A stretch of 64,000 nt of DNA, taken from Sphaerosporella brunnea (Eukaryota > Ascomycota > Pezizomycetes > Pezizales > Pyronemataceae). Under the pieces are notes generated by a model. That model had not been told where the DNA came from, ran no database searches, and saw only the letters and a program-made list of their open reading frames with translations. Shown here piece by piece: positions 30,833-43,108 of this stretch (its first letter is position 1; every line of letters starts with the position of its first letter). A program made the position numbers and the translations under genes. The DNA is taken from contig VXIS01000114.1 in NCBI GenBank assembly GCA_008704415.1, forward strand, positions 1 to 64,000, in the 5' to 3' direction.

Positions 30833-33118
30833 TGGTTTACAGCGAAGTTGAGATATCTACTTACCTACCTAGGAGGATATGTATGTGGTTACTTTTAATG
30901 GTGAGATGTAGTTAGTTAATAGCTAATTTATCTTCCAGTCTATATATACCTTAGCAGGAAGGGGAGGGGGGAGGTTGGAAAATAGTTCTGTAAGCATCAT
31001 CTAAAGATTTTTGAGAAAGCGATCTTTGGTATGGACAAACATAGGCAATGCACTTGAACGAAAAATATTTTCGCCCGAATAAGGTTACCAAAACAATTAT
31101 TCCCAGCCAGCCATCACATAAGATTACATGAGATTATACGGTGGCAAGCTCATCCGCACCCTAGCCGCAGCTTGCCGCCGCGGCCGCGGCGATTCTCGAC
31201 GTCCTTACGGGATGATGTACGCGGGGCTCGGTCGTGGTTCAGTCCCCAAAGGTCTCGGCCAGATCATGGGAGGTTTGGGCTCGGTTGGGTGAATCCTATC
31301 TTGATAGCCGTGGTGTCAGGAGCTGCGAACGGCCTCGAGCATGTAAGCGGGGTCTCTCGTTCCCCAAAAGGTTTCTCCCTGTTCGGCTATATCTATCGGT
31401 GGAGGGGTCGTCGGGACTTGGCGCGGTGCTGAACGAGCGGCGGTGGAGCGGTTGTTCCCGCCGGCAGGGACTTTTGCTGGAGCGCGGAATTGGCCCGCCA
31501 TATCTCACACAGAAATCCTGCTGCTTTGCTTTGCTGTGGCTTATCCCCCCAATCATGCTGCTCGCGGTGGGGTTAATGCCATTTAACGTTGGTGTTTGGT
31601 GGAAAGAGAGAAGAGAAGAGAACAGAAGAGAAGGAAGGCTGGGGACTGCGGCTCCATTTTCCGCTGCTTGCTGGCTTGCACATTGTTCCCCAAACCCAGG
31701 CCATAAAAGTAGTAATTCGAGAGTTTGCGATTTGACTCTAGATGCAAAAATCAGGCTGTGACCCGAAGTCTTGGCCATCTTGACCCGAGTTTTTGCATCT
31801 TATCCAGATGCAAACGACGGGTTTTTAGAGGTTCACAGATATCTACACCACCACAAAGGGAAATTGCTCGAAAATTCTGTCGGAGCTGGAGAAAGAGGTC
31901 ATCTGGCCCCCTTTTCAACAACGGTAAAAATAAATTCTTTGTGGTGGAGAAAAGTATGTGCGCGCATGAAGTACTTTTTTTGGTGAGGAAATGCGACTCC
32001 GCTGCGGCTCAGCTTATGTAAACCCCGTCTCATGCCTCCAAACGCTCGAGAGTACAACCAACAACACCACACAAAATGACCCTGCGACAGCGCCTCCTCC
32101 TCCTTGAAAGAAAGCGCGAAATTATTTATCAGCATGCCCAGCGAGTGCGAAAAATTCTAGCCGGCAATCAAAGGAAACGCAGGTGCCCTCCAGAGACCGG
32201 TAGAGTGAAGTGAAGCTTGATAGGCTACCAAGCGAAAACTGGAAAACATATTTGTTTTCACGGTCAGGTAGTAATCGTAGTTGAATTAAATGTACGGGCG
32301 CCGGTGCGGGGTTCATGTTGATGGTTGGCGTCCGTGCGCTCAGAGCGCAAACTCTCCCGATGCAACGCATTTGAATCGCAAACTCTCCAGCTCGAAAAAT
32401 GAGGCTAAGGCTAAATTGACATCTAGACGCAAATCGCAAACTCTCTATTACTTGCTTACTCCCCAACGTCTGGAGGCACGACATTTGAGAGCCAACTCAC
32501 ACATCACACAGAGCGTTGGAGATCGCTGCTCTGTGAGGGCTTCCTCTTCTTTCCATTCTGCTCCTGCCTGCTGTTCTTTAGCCAACTGGCGCTGTTCTGC
32601 CGGCGTTCCTTCTGAGTCACCGGTAATCACCCGCAATCACCCGCACAAAATTTGGTGTGATTTTATCTATTTCTTATTTCCCATCACTCCGAAGCCGGAA
32701 GCCTACACAATCATGGCAAAAATACAAAACTCAACACCATCGCTGCGACGGGCGTGATGAATCACTGAAACACACAATCTCACTCGAGTTCGTGCCCCCC
32801 CCCCCCCCCCCAAATATCGCACTCCCATTATACAATGATCATTTTGTTTATAGGTATATCCTTTCTGTGGTGGCCTGAGCATCGTGTCGATAAGTAACCG
32901 TCATAGAAGCTTTGCCTTACTCGTCTGGGAAAATACATCTCTCTTGCTAAGGTATAAACGACCTCCGTTCTCGCCTATCCGTCTGAGTAACGCAGGGCCT
33001 TGCTTGACCGTCATTCGATGCACGTATGGGGAGTCATGAGGTGAATTCACAGCCGGCAGGTTTCTTGCTATCTGCTTGAAGTACAAAATTTACAGGTGTC
33101 TAAAAAAGTGGGCGTTGG
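30833..33118. other. 2.3-kb intergenic region, no gene recognised
   Basis: Both strands carry ORFs of 155-175 codons around 31234-31778 and 32290-32757, but they overlap each other and show no motif. A GA-rich stretch lies near 31602-31637, and 15-16 C residues near 32797-32812. I see no transposon ends. Confidence 0.4.
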
Positions 33119-34919
33119 TTAGTTAGGGAGCATATCACCAAAAACACTCTTAACTAGTGTCTTCTTGTTTACTGTGTTATCTCTGTTAGCCGCAAGCTTG
33201 AAGGTAGGAAAGGGGGGAATGATTCCACTCACTCTTCCCCATCTGATTCCTCTCGATTTCCTTAACCACTCGCATAACCGTGGGCACCTTGTACCCGGCC
33301 ACACGCTTCTTCATCTCCTCCCTCATCCTGGCCAGATTCCAGCCCTCCCTGACGCCCTGCTCGCTCAGCACCACTACCGCCGCCACTCTCTGCCCCCAGT
33401 CGGGGTCCGGCACTGCCACAACAGCGGTCTCGGCCACTTGGGGCAGCTCCAGCAATTCCCTTTCCACTTCTAGAGCAGATACCTTCTCGCCGCCGGACTT
33501 GATGATATCGACGCTTCTGCGGCCATGGATAAAGTAGCAGCCGTGCTCATCCGTCGTAGCCACATCGCCGGTCTTGAACCATCCGCCCTCGGCAAACTCT
33601 TTTGCTGTGGCTTCCGGCTTGTTCCAATATTCTCTAAACACTGTGGGGCCGCGAATCTGGATTTCGCCTTCAACGTGCGGCTTGGTGACTACCTCGCCCG
33701 TCTCGATATCGACGAGTCTGGCCTCGACCCCAGGAAGCGGCCACCCGACTGCGTTATTGACCCGCTTGTCCAACTTGTTGGAGAGCGCCATCCCAATTTC
33801 TGTCATCCCGTACCGCTCCAGCATCGTGCCGCCGCCCGAGGTGGTGCCTGCTAGCCGGAGCCAGTCGTCGCGGATGCTGCCGGGCAGTGCGGCAGAGCCG
33901 GAGATCGCAAGGCGCAGGCTCTGGATGGCGTGGGCAGCTGTTTTCTGGATTTCTGCGGGCTGCGAGGGCAGCGAGGTGATCAGGCGGTTGTAGATTGTCG
34001 GTACGGCCATGAAGAGGGTGATCGGGTTGCGATCGGGGGTCTTGTTGACGCCCGAGACCAGGCGGGACCATACCGCCGCGGGGGAGAAGGGGAAAAGATA
34101 CTCCACCGTTCCACCGGCCATCAGTGGCGCCAATGTGGCGTTGACAATACCGTGAACGTGGTGCAACGGGAGTACATGCAGCAGATGATCCTTCTCTGTC
34201 ATCTCCCACGCAGTAATCAAAGTATTCGCCTGCGCCCCCAGAGAGGAGTGGGTGGATACTACGCCCTTGGGAAGGTTCGTAGTGCCGCTGGTATAGATTA
34301 TCAACGCCCCACACTTGGTTTCGGCCCAATCGTTATCCTGCAGCTCCACCTCCACTTTCGCTTCCCGCCCTGGAGCATACTCGTCGATCTGCATCAGTAC
34401 CGATGGGTCTGTAACCAGCTCCTCTGCGCGGAAGCGGAACTTCTGTGTGGTGAGCAAGGTGGACGGCGAGGAATCGCCCATTACATATTGCATCTCCTTG
34501 AGCGGGTGGGAGGTACACAGCGGCACGGCGATGGCGCCGGAAGCAAAGATACTGAGCAGTCCGACTATTCTCCTCCATCAACCCCCGCCTCCCCCAAAAC
34601 CAGGTAGAAACAAGCAAGCCGCACCTACATATTCATAGCCATTCTCGGCCAGCATCGCAACCCTTTTCCCATGCAAATCCTTGCCGGTAGAGATGCGGTT
34701 CCTGGTCTTAGCCACATCGGACAGCAACGAGCCATACGAAAATCTCTTGTTCGACGCCGAGTGTATCACCGCGGTCGTCTCCTGCGGCTGCTTCGCGAGA
34801 GCTTCGAAGATCGGCGTACGCGGGAGGGCGAGCTTCGACACCATTCTTCTTCTTCCGAGGGACAGAGGGCGGGGATGAAGGAGGGGTCGCCGCAGTGGTT
34901 GCAGTTGTAGCAGCTTCAT
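33119..34919 (-). CDS. Acyl-CoA synthetase, probable mitochondrial malonyl-CoA synthetase (ACSF3-like)
   Basis: An ANL-superfamily enzyme that activates a carboxylic acid with ATP and CoA. Exons 34919-34625, 34564-33233 and 33171-33119 give 559 residues. The N terminus is basic and Arg/Leu-rich (LQLQPLRRPLLHPRPLSLGRRR), a probable mitochondrial presequence. Motifs: the P-loop-like IIYTSGTTNLPKG, LPLHHVHG, LERYGMTEIG, GWFKTGDVA and the catalytic-lysine motif RNQMGKINKKTL, which is split by the last intron. LSIFASGAIAVPLC and the HPLKE that follows resemble ACSF3-type malonyl-CoA/methylmalonyl-CoA synthetases, which feed mitochondrial fatty-acid synthesis. The substrate is inferred; another short-chain acyl-CoA ligase is possible. 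It shares a 343-bp divergent upstream region with the BolA gene. Confidence 0.83.
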
Positions 34920-35262
34920 GGTGGTGGTAGGGTTGTGACGATCACTTGCTGTCGTCAGTCAGTGCATCCATGCAATTCGGCAACAAGCTGCCCGGGACGC
35001 GACCGCCGGGAGCTTATGTATGTGGCTGCCGAAGATTGCCGGATTTCACCGCTTGTGGAGTATGTACATAAGGGCTTAGATGCTTAGATGTAGCTAGCAT
35101 TCTGAAGCCAGCATGAATAACTCCATATGCTGCCATGAATCCGAAGTTGAGAACTGAGCCCGGGTGGTTGAACCGGCGGAAACACCCCTAACCCGCACCC
35201 CACCTCACCCAGTGACCCCACCACACGTCGCCCGGTTCTCAGCCTCGCCGCAACTCGACCCA
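34920..35262. promoter_or_regulatory. Divergent upstream region of acyl-CoA synthetase and BolA genes
   Basis: A 343-bp gap between two opposite start codons, both for probable mitochondrial proteins. No distinct motif identified. Confidence 0.4.
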
Positions 35263-35803
35263 ATGTCCTTCCTCCCGCGTCTGCGTCCGCTGATCCCGAG
35301 CCGCTGCCACGCCTCCGTCGCCACCATGCCAACCCCGGTTGAAGACAGCATCCGCACGAAGCTGACGGCGGCGTTGTCGCCGCGCACGCTCGAAATCCAC
35401 AACGACTCAAAGAAGCACGCGCACCACAATGCGATGCGCGGCGTGGCCGACAAGAAGGAGACGCATTTCCGGTTAGTTCATTCCCTCCCTTGCCCCCCCC
35501 CCCTCCCCCCACAATAATGGCAGAGAAGAATCGGCTAACGTGTGATGTGTGGGAAAAAAAAGCATTGTCGTTTCCTCCGCTGCTTTCGTCGGAAAACCCC
35601 AGATCGCGCGCCATCGCATGGTGAACGCGCTTGTCAAAGAGGAGCTGGAGCGCAAGGGCGGTATCCATGCGTTGCAGATGCGCACCCTGACCCTTGAGGA
35701 GGAGGATAGACTGCTGGAGAAGGCGCGCGAGATTGAGAAGGCTGAGGCTGAGGGCAAGTGTGCTGGTGCTTGCGCTGGCAAGGAGGATGATTCTACGTTG
35801 TGA
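35263..35803 (+). CDS. BolA-like protein (mitochondrial Fe-S cluster factor)
   Basis: Exons 35263-35471 and 35563-35803 encode 149 residues. The first ~21 residues (MSFLPRLRPLIPSRCHASVAT) look like a mitochondrial presequence; translation from the second ATG (35326, MPTPVED) would give a cytosolic form. The BolA fold shows as SIRTKLTAALSPRTLEIHNDS, HAHHNAMRG, ETHFRIVVSSAAF and RHRMVNALVKEEL. The invariant C-terminal His of BolA is present in GGIHALQMRTL. BolA proteins work with monothiol glutaredoxins in Fe-S cluster delivery. The C-terminal extension is Glu/Lys-rich and includes a CAGACAG motif. The intron (90 nt) contains a C-rich tract. Convergent with RPS2. Confidence 0.9.
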
Positions 35804-36029
35804 GCAATGTGGTTCTAGATGGGTGGCGCTTTGTACAGCTCGGTTTGAGGTTTCGTCATGGGTTTGCACAATATCACAATTCACTGTCACCACTTCCTGT
35901 AAACAATTCATAGCCGTAATTAGGCCCTCGGAAAGATATCATTCATCATCTCATCCCGTTTTTATTCCCTAGAATGAAAAAAAAGAACACAGAAAATCAA
36001 ACTCCAGAAGCCACAACCTTTTGCAACGC

Positions 36030-36993
36030 CTAGTAACGCTTCTCCCGTCTGAGCTCGTCCGCGTACTCGTCAAGAGGGCTGCGTTCGAGCTTGGTCTCCT
36101 TCCAAAGGTTGGGGGTAAGGAAGGCGTAAGTGTTGGACACAGCAGAGAAGGTGGCCTTGAGGGTGTTCTCGAGGGTCTTGGTGGAACCGGACGATTGGGT
36201 GTAGGCATCCTGGATACCGGCAAGCTGCATGAGACGCTTGACGGCGGGGGAGGCGACAAGGCCGGTACCGCGGGGAGCGGGAATCAACTGGAATCATCGT
36301 CAATCACCCTGTTGCCAAAACACTGGAATGAATGGATTTGCATACCCGAACAGTGACGGAACCGCACTTTCCGGACTCCTTAGCAGCAAGAGAGTGGGGC
36401 TCTCCGAGGTTGGTGCCCCAGTAACCACGACGGATGGGAAGGACGGAGAGCTTGGCGATGATGATGGCAGCACGGATGGCAGTCGCCACTTCCTTGGAGG
36501 TCTTGATACCGAGACCGACGTGACCCTCGGAGTCACCAATGACAACGATGGCCTTGAAACGGGTGCGCTGACCGGCACGGGTCTGCTTCTGGACGGGCTT
36601 GATCTGGAGGGTTGAAGATGCATCAGCAGCTGTCCAAGCTACTACCATCGCGAGCGCTTCAAACAAACGCCGCTCCTCCACAATTCCTCCATCGGAGCTT
36701 CCCAATCATTCGGTGCTCACCTTCATGACCTCATCCTTCAGCTTGGGGAGGAAGTTGTCGACGATCTGGAACTCCTTGATGGGCAGAGAGTGCAGGTAGA
36801 TCTCCTCCATAGACTTGATCTTGCCGGCCTTGACGAGACGACCGAGCTTGGTGACGGGCTGCCACTCCTTCTCCTCGTTCTTTCCGGCACCACGACGGCC
36901 ACGTCCACGGCCACGTCCACCACGACCACCACGTCCACGGTCACCAGCTCCACCGCGGGATCCGAATCCACCACGTCCAGCTGCGTCGGCCAT
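36030..36993 (-). CDS. RPS2: 40S ribosomal protein uS5 (RPS2)
   Basis: Three exons, 36993-36721, 36603-36346 and 36287-36030, all phase 0, give 262 residues, the expected size. The N terminus is a glycine/arginine-rich RGG segment ([13 protein letters not shown]), a target of arginine methylation in this family. Core motifs: [42 protein letters not shown] and [21 protein letters not shown], followed by [18 protein letters not shown]. This is a component of the small subunit near the mRNA entry channel. The intron positions are supported by GTGAGC/CCAG and GTATGC/CCAG borders. Confidence 0.97.
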
Positions 36994-37965
36994 TTTGTAG
37001 AAATTCGAGTTGTTGCTGCGAGGGTGTTAGGTTAGAGGAGGGCGGGCGGAGGGCGACAACGACGATGCGGTCTCTTTTTTTCGTTTGCGTGCTCGGGAAT
37101 TCTGTTAGGGTGGGGATCGGGAAGCTGTGAATTTGGTTGTGGGGCTTGGCGTTGCACGGTTGTTAGGGTAAGAAGGACGATAGTCACAGGTGATGGTGAT
37201 GATCGATAAGATAAGGGCATCAACGAGCGATAAACGACAGCGACAAAAACAAGCCGTTTTATAATACCTACAATACAACTCTAACTATTTGTTATGGGAC
37301 CATCTGGTTTGCGATAATTGTCGTTCTTGATTGCCAATCTGTTGACAGACACTACATATTCAACTGTCACGCGCATGCGCAGCTCTAGACCAGCGATGCG
37401 CAGCAGTGGCAGCACTGTCGAACACGCCCACGCCGGCAAACTAAGGGCCTACTTAGCTTTCATCAAAGTCCGCCGTCTTTGATGTTTAAAGCTAACTCAG
37501 CATGAAAAATTTAACATGTTGTTTTGTGTCGAGCCTTATGCAATCACTATCTACTAAGAAGAATGTACTCTACTCTAGACTACATGCTTTGAAAAGATTG
37601 GTGGATGTAGTTACAGTACGGGGAAAATCTATACCGGAAGTCCAAAAATCCAGTTGTACTGCGGGATATAAATGATAACTTTTGCTACCGCAATAAAGAT
37701 TTCTACAAACTCTGGAGTTCGGTAAACATCTCAGGATAGTGAGAATAGGTATTTACCTTTTTACCGCTTGCTTAAAATGCAGTATAAATACAGCTCGTTA
37801 AAAAAAAAATCAATCGAGCCTGCACTGTGTGTGTGAAAAGGCGGGTTTTCAAAAATACTGCTTTTTGAAAAGTTCTGTGTTGATAAGGACACGGTATTGT
37901 TCTGGTATTGACAAGGTGGTAACCCCGAGACTTGAGTTTAAACTGTACAACATGCGTTTTGTTTT
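36994..37965. other. RPS2 upstream region and AT-rich intergenic DNA
   Basis: Upstream of the RPS2 start, C-rich then AT-rich sequence without a recognisable gene. GC-rich gcgcatgcgcag-like repeats occur around 37370-37400. Confidence 0.4.
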
Positions 37966-38050
37966 AACAATTGTTCGATAGCATAGTTGGTAAGAACCCT
38001 TGGTTTAAGGCAACTTCATGGGCTCAAAGCCCAGTTAGGTTACATTTTTA
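37966..38050 (+). repeat. tRNA-like relic (SINE head or tRNA pseudogene)
   Basis: tagcatagttgg (37980-37991) matches a Pol III A box, and gggctcaaagccc (38021-38033) resembles a B box within a small T-arm hairpin. No acceptor stem can be formed. It could be the head of a tRNA-derived SINE or a mutated tRNA. It lies ~100 bp upstream of a LINE 3' fragment on the same strand. Confidence 0.4.
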
Positions 38051-38151
38051 TAAAGTGACAATTTGGCTTGCTTTTGGTATTTCTTCTCGCTTAAAACACC
38101 ACTAGATGTGTAGTATCCCTCTGGGGTTTCTCCAGAATTTAAAATCAATAC

Positions 38152-38530
38152 CTGGAGAAAGGGCTTGGATGGAAGCACCGCGAGTGGGGGTGGCGGTCAA
38201 TAGCGGAGCTGTTTCGGGAGGAGAAGGCCACCCCACACATCCTGCAGTTTCTGCGGGACACTAAGGTTGGTCAATCCGTGGCGGAGGAGAATGACTCGCC
38301 ATCATCCATTGAGGAGGAGTGATTCGGCCCTGGTGGCCATGGCTTTCTTTCCTGTTGTTATGGGCTCGTTTCTTTCCTTGTCTTCTTTTATACCTTTCCT
38401 TTCTGGCAGCTGGGTTGCCGCAGTTGACCCATGAGATAGCATCAATAGGGGGGCAGACAGGAGAAGGGCGGGGAGTGTATGGGTCTGTCATGATCGTTCG
38501 CGGTCGCATACAGACAACAAAACAGACAAA
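38152..38530 (+). mobile_element. LINE 3'-end fragment (same family as 54520-55430)
   Basis: From ctggagaaagggcttgg onwards the sequence parallels 55046-55430: the last coding codons (GWKHR, VAELFREE, TPHIL, FLRDTKVGQSVAE), a stop near 38320, then a 3' UTR containing catgatcgttcgcggtcg and a terminal acaacaaaacagacaaa tract. 5'-truncated, no functional ORF. Confidence 0.78.
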
Positions 38531-38959
38531 GTGGAGGTTCCCACCGCCAAGCTTCACATGCAGCGTTCCTGAGCGGCTGATCCCTGCGCCCGGAAAATGC
38601 TGTCCTCGATGCATACCACTCGAGATGAACAGCCGCTTGCTGGGCTGGCCAACAAAGCGTTCCATCTGAACTCATCAGTCGCGTGCGCGCTTGCGGCTCT
38701 GCGGGTGCAAGCGCGAAAGCTAACGCGTCATACCGACGGCTTGTTCCCGCACCTGCCCCTCATCATCATTCCCACTCAACCCCCCACAACCCCTCACAGA
38801 GAACTGACCAGTATACACATATCTATCCGAAACTACACGGAGCCATCGCATCGTAGTATAACAACTCATCTAGAGTAGATCCCCCAATCCATCCATCGAA
38901 ATCCTTTGCCTGCCCCGCCAGCAAATTACCCCGCACCAGAGCTCCAGAAAGCTCCCACG
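38531..38959. promoter_or_regulatory. Upstream region of NPT1
   Basis: A 429-bp stretch between the LINE tail and the NPT1 start. The last ~150 bp are CA-rich with little secondary structure, typical of a fungal promoter/5' UTR. No TATA box was identified. Confidence 0.4.
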
Positions 38960-40514
38960 ATGGCCTCCACCAAGGTTGATCCGAGCCCTCATGGCGTTCA
39001 GTCACTGCTCGATACAGACCTGTACAAGTTAACCATGCAATGCGCAGTTCTGCGCTCGTATCCGGATGCTGGTGTGTGGTTTCTTTCTTTGAGCCGGGTG
39101 GAGAAAGTGTCTGACCGATAGGCGACAGAATGTACCTATGGATTTACCAACCGCACTCCCGATTTAAAGCTCACGAGACGCGGATTTGAGTGGCTACAGG
39201 AGAGAGTCGCTGGTTGGTCCCTGGTGGCTCCGCAAGATGACACCACGCAAGCTGACATGCAAAAGAGCTTGCCAATCTGCGACTTAGCACTGACGAAGCG
39301 GCGTTCTTGAAAAGAAAATGCCCGTACCTACCGCAAGCCTACATCGCATACATCTCGAAATTCCAGTTCCGGCCGCAGGAACAGCTGGTGCTGACATTCA
39401 CGCCGGTGTTGGGGGGTTTTTCGGAGCGTCTAGACGCGGAGACCGATGAGGCGGAGCGATCAGAGGAGTGGGTATGATACCTCCGCCCTCAGAGTCAAGA
39501 AGCGCACACTGACAAGCCTAGGGCGATCTCAAAATCGACGTGAAGGGTAAATGGGTGGAGACAATCCTCTACGAGATCCCGCTGCTAGTCCTCGTGAGCG
39601 AATGCTACTTCCGCTTCTCTAACACCGACTGGGACTACGAGGGACAAGAAGAGAACGCCTTCCAAAAAGGAATGCAGCTCCTCAGCAACGGCTGTCGATT
39701 CTCCGAATTCGGAACCCGCAGACGACGAAGCTACCACACACAAGAACTCGTTCTCCGCGGCCTTATTCGCGCCCAAGAAACCTACAAGTCGCAGAACCCC
39801 TCTGGCCCTGGCGCCCTGACGGGAACTTCAAACGTCCACTTTGCGCACCGCTTCGACCTCGAGCCGATCGGCACCGTGGCGCACGAGTGGATGATGGGAA
39901 TCGCGGCGCTGACAGGCTCCTACAAGACGGCCAACGAAATAGCGCTAGAACAGTGGGTTGGCTGCTTCGGCGCCGGCAACCTCTCTATCGCCCTCACCGA
40001 CACCTTCGGCACTCCGCAATTCCTGCAATCCTTCCAGAAGCCCTGCAAACTAATCTCCCCACCAAAGACCTACGCCGAAATCTTTGCCGGCGTTAGACAG
40101 GACTCTGGAGACCCCACAGAGTTCGTAAAGCTCATGCGCCGCTTCTACGACTCCCAAGGCATCAAGGATAAGAAAACAATTGTGTTTTCGGACTCGTTGG
40201 ATGTTCAGAAATGCTTGGAATACAAAAAGTCGGCCGAGGAACATGGCTTCGCTACCAGTTTTGGCGTCGGCACGTTCTTGACCAACGACTTTGTGCACCG
40301 CAGCGAGAAGCTCAAGGGGAAGAAGAGCGTGCCGTTGAATATCGTCATCAAGATCTCGAGCGCGAATGGAAGGCCCGCGGTCAAGATCAGCGATAACATC
40401 GGCAAGAACACGGGTAATCAGGAAGAGGTCAAGCGGGTCAAGGCTGAGCTGGGGTACCAGGAGAAGGAGTGGGAGGAAGGAGACGAGATGTTCAGATGGG
40501 GCGGAAAAAACTAG
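38960..40514 (+). CDS. NPT1: Nicotinate phosphoribosyltransferase
   Basis: Converts nicotinate and PRPP to nicotinate mononucleotide in NAD+ salvage. Exons 38960-39071, 39129-39212, 39266-39471 and 39522-40514 encode 464 residues. Family motifs: LLDTDLYKLTMQ at the N terminus, FTPVLGGFSERLDAE, FSEFGTRRRRSYHTQ (substrate/PRPP region), GTSNVHFAHRFDLEPIGTVAHEWMMG, ALTDTFGT, RQDSGDP, FSDSLDV and FGVGTFLTNDF. All catalytic-region motifs appear intact. The length is slightly above that of yeast Npt1. Its first exon is short and ends within the substrate-binding helix, a common arrangement in fungi. Confidence 0.95.
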
Positions 40515-40734
40515 CTGGACATCCGGGGGATGATGATGTTATGATACGATAAGTTTTTTCGTTATGATTCGAGATACATAGACTATCGCATGAATGGAAT
40601 AAAAGGACCATCTAACTGTCACAGAAAGAACACTTGTATCCTGTGGGGGGAGGGGGCCGTGGACGTGTTATCCTATGCATGTGGGGGAAGGGGGGGGGGG
40701 GGGGACAGCCAACGCTTCCCGTGCTGCTCGGAAT

Positions 40735-42323
40735 TCAAATATCGTCGATAATCCGCTTCGCCTTCCCCACCAAGCTCCTAGCACTCTCAACCACATATAC
40801 ATCGGGGCCCACCACGTCCTCGTTTCCCTCCCCCGAGCACGCCGCCTCAACCATCTTAGCCACTGCGCGATTACTGGTCACGGTAGTTACCCCATGCGCC
40901 CAGCCCGTAATAAAAGCGCCTCTATTCACCGCACTCAGTTTTCCCGCGATACGCAGGAACCCCGGCGGGTCGTTCGCCGTGGCTACATGGTCCGGCACCG
41001 TCTCTATCGGCAAAAAGATCTCCATAACCGGGTGCACGGACAATTCCTGGAACTTTTCAGCCAGCTCCCGCGGGGGAGCAGCGGGAGCGGGGGATGGCGG
41101 CGGGAACAGTAACTCCGCCCTTGCGCGTTCCGTAGGAGTGGCAACGATCTCGACGATCTCGTCGAATCTGTCCCTTGCACTCTGGGAGCAGAACAGCTTC
41201 CTGCCCGCCAGCACGGGCAGAAGGTGATCCTTTATCATCCCCCGCTCCGCTTCCATCTCCAGCTGCCGGAGTATTGCATGATGGAACCGCGGTTCCTTCG
41301 GCACTGATGCGTGGTGCGAGATATCCGAGATCAGCGCGAGCAGGATCGTAGTGTCGATGTTCAGCGTGTTGGAAAGCGGAAGGGCGCGGCGCGCCAGCGG
41401 GGAGCTGATGGAGTCGATCAGAGAGCCGAGGGTCGCCGGTAAGGTGCCGGACGGCGTGCTGATAGTTATGCCTTTTTCTTGCAGGGAGGTGAGGAAGCTC
41501 CGGACTTCGGCGGTGCTGGGAGGTAGGTTTGGTAGCACGAAGGTTATGGCCGGGTGGAGGTATTGGATCCGTGTTTGCGAGGCCGCGAGGAGGAGGTTAT
41601 CCGCCAGCTGTGAGAGCGAGGTCGAGCCGGTGGCTAACGCCGCATCTCTATCCTCTGGGTCCTCGTCTGAGAATTCGGCGCTCTCTTCCCAGCCGGCTTT
41701 GGCAATCTCAAAGAGGAGCCGCCTCGGTGTCAGAAGCGAGACCTTGATCCTGCCCCAAAAAATCTCAGCAAAAAATTGATGCGGAGGGGAAAGAAAAAAC
41801 AAAAAACCATTGAAGTCCGTTCTGTGCAACGATATCGACGGTGACATTGGATTTCTTCTTCTTGTTCCCCCGCCGTCCACTAGGCTCGGGTTCGGTGTAG
41901 GAAAACGTCTTGCAGAGCGCAGTGATACCCGTGGTGCTTTTTGCGTACATCCACACCGCCTCCAGATACGGAAGATTTGAGGCGTGGACACCATGGCGGG
42001 AATTGGTAGAATCGGGGGGCTCGATGGCCAACTACTGCGGCGTCATCGCGGACGCTCAGCATTGATATGGCAAGGGGAGGGAGGGCGGGCAGTATACTAA
42101 CACCTTGCAAACACCTATGCTCCGACTTCACCTGGTTGACAAAGAGCCTGAGCTCGACGGTGCGCTCGATGTTGGCGCGACGAAGCGACTTTTGGAATGA
42201 CTCAATCTCGTTGAGAAGAATGGTGGACCGATCGAGAAGCGCTTCGGCTTCTGGGTTCAGCACTCCTTCTTCGCCTTCGCTCTCGGAATGGGAGAAGGCA
42301 TACTTGTCGTTGGGATCGGCCAT
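40735..42323 (-). CDS. DUF1308 (UPF0415/C7orf25-like) protein
   Basis: Exons 42323-42102, 42031-41808 and 41749-40735 give 486 residues. The N-terminal third is helical and acidic (SHSESEGEEGVLNPEAEALLDRS). SNLPYLEAVWMYAKS and VDIVAQNGLQWIKVS, the latter crossing the second intron, resemble the conserved start of the DUF1308 domain. The C-terminal half has TTILLALISDISH, LAGRKLFCSQSARDRFDEIVE and the closing ESARSLVGKAKRIID. The biochemical function of this family is not established to my knowledge. The first intron ends in an unusual CAGTAG, of which the TAG is the in-frame acceptor. 3' flanks of this gene and NPT1 are convergent. Confidence 0.75.
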
Positions 42324-43108
42324 TGCGATTCGGTTTGGGATGTTGGGATGGATAGGGGGTGGATTGGGGGGGGGCCTGCTAGCCTCAAATGCAGTCTCAG
42401 AGGCAGGGTTGGGGTTGCACAACAGGTCCCGATGGGAACTTGAAGTGTGGTGTGGATTGTTTGTATTTTGATTCCATGAAGGCGCGGAATGCAGGGCTAC
42501 TCTTGCCAAAGGATCCTTTGGGAGGATTAGAGCTCAGACAAGAATGAGATGCTAAGATGCTCGATTGCTCGTGAACTAGATGTTTGACTTCCACCATAAT
42601 TTGTTTACATGTTTGGCTTTAATCCATTCACGGTCATTGTTTTCTGCTCTGCTCATATCTATCATATCTAGATCTATATCTAGTGCAATGCTTGCTTGCC
42701 TCGTCCTTTGGTAAGGACGTCCGCTCTAGGTTCATTCTCATTTATTTTGGCTTATGCTGCGGAGGGACGTTCAGGCGTCGACAGTCTTCGAAGTCCCCCA
42801 CTATGTGGTGGTCTGTAAATCCTGGCATCGTTGCGGCCTGATGTTGAGGTTTTTTTCACGGAAGGTCACTCACGTTTTACAAACCAAACCAGCAAATCAG
42901 CGCACGTGGCAAGCTGCGAAGGAACAAACCGGTTTTGTTTCTGTTCCTTTTTATTGTTTGTTTGTTATTTGTTTTCCATGGAGGATGCTGTCCATAACCG
43001 CGATCTGCATGACGTCTTCCAACAGACTAGAGACATGTGGTAGAGCCTAACGGGTATAAATCCCCCCGATACCGCAGTCTAGGTAGGACCTCACCATTCA
43101 TCATCATC
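42324..43108. promoter_or_regulatory. Divergent upstream region; TATA box before the intradiol dioxygenase
   Basis: 785 bp between the DUF1308 start and the intradiol dioxygenase. A TATA-like tataaa at 43055-43060 lies ~50 bp before the dioxygenase ATG. No other gene seen. Confidence 0.5.

Noticed and set aside
31172..31778. Overlapping ORFs of 160-175 codons on both strands
   Set aside because: They are shadows of each other in a GC-rich region, without motifs, signal peptides or splice support.
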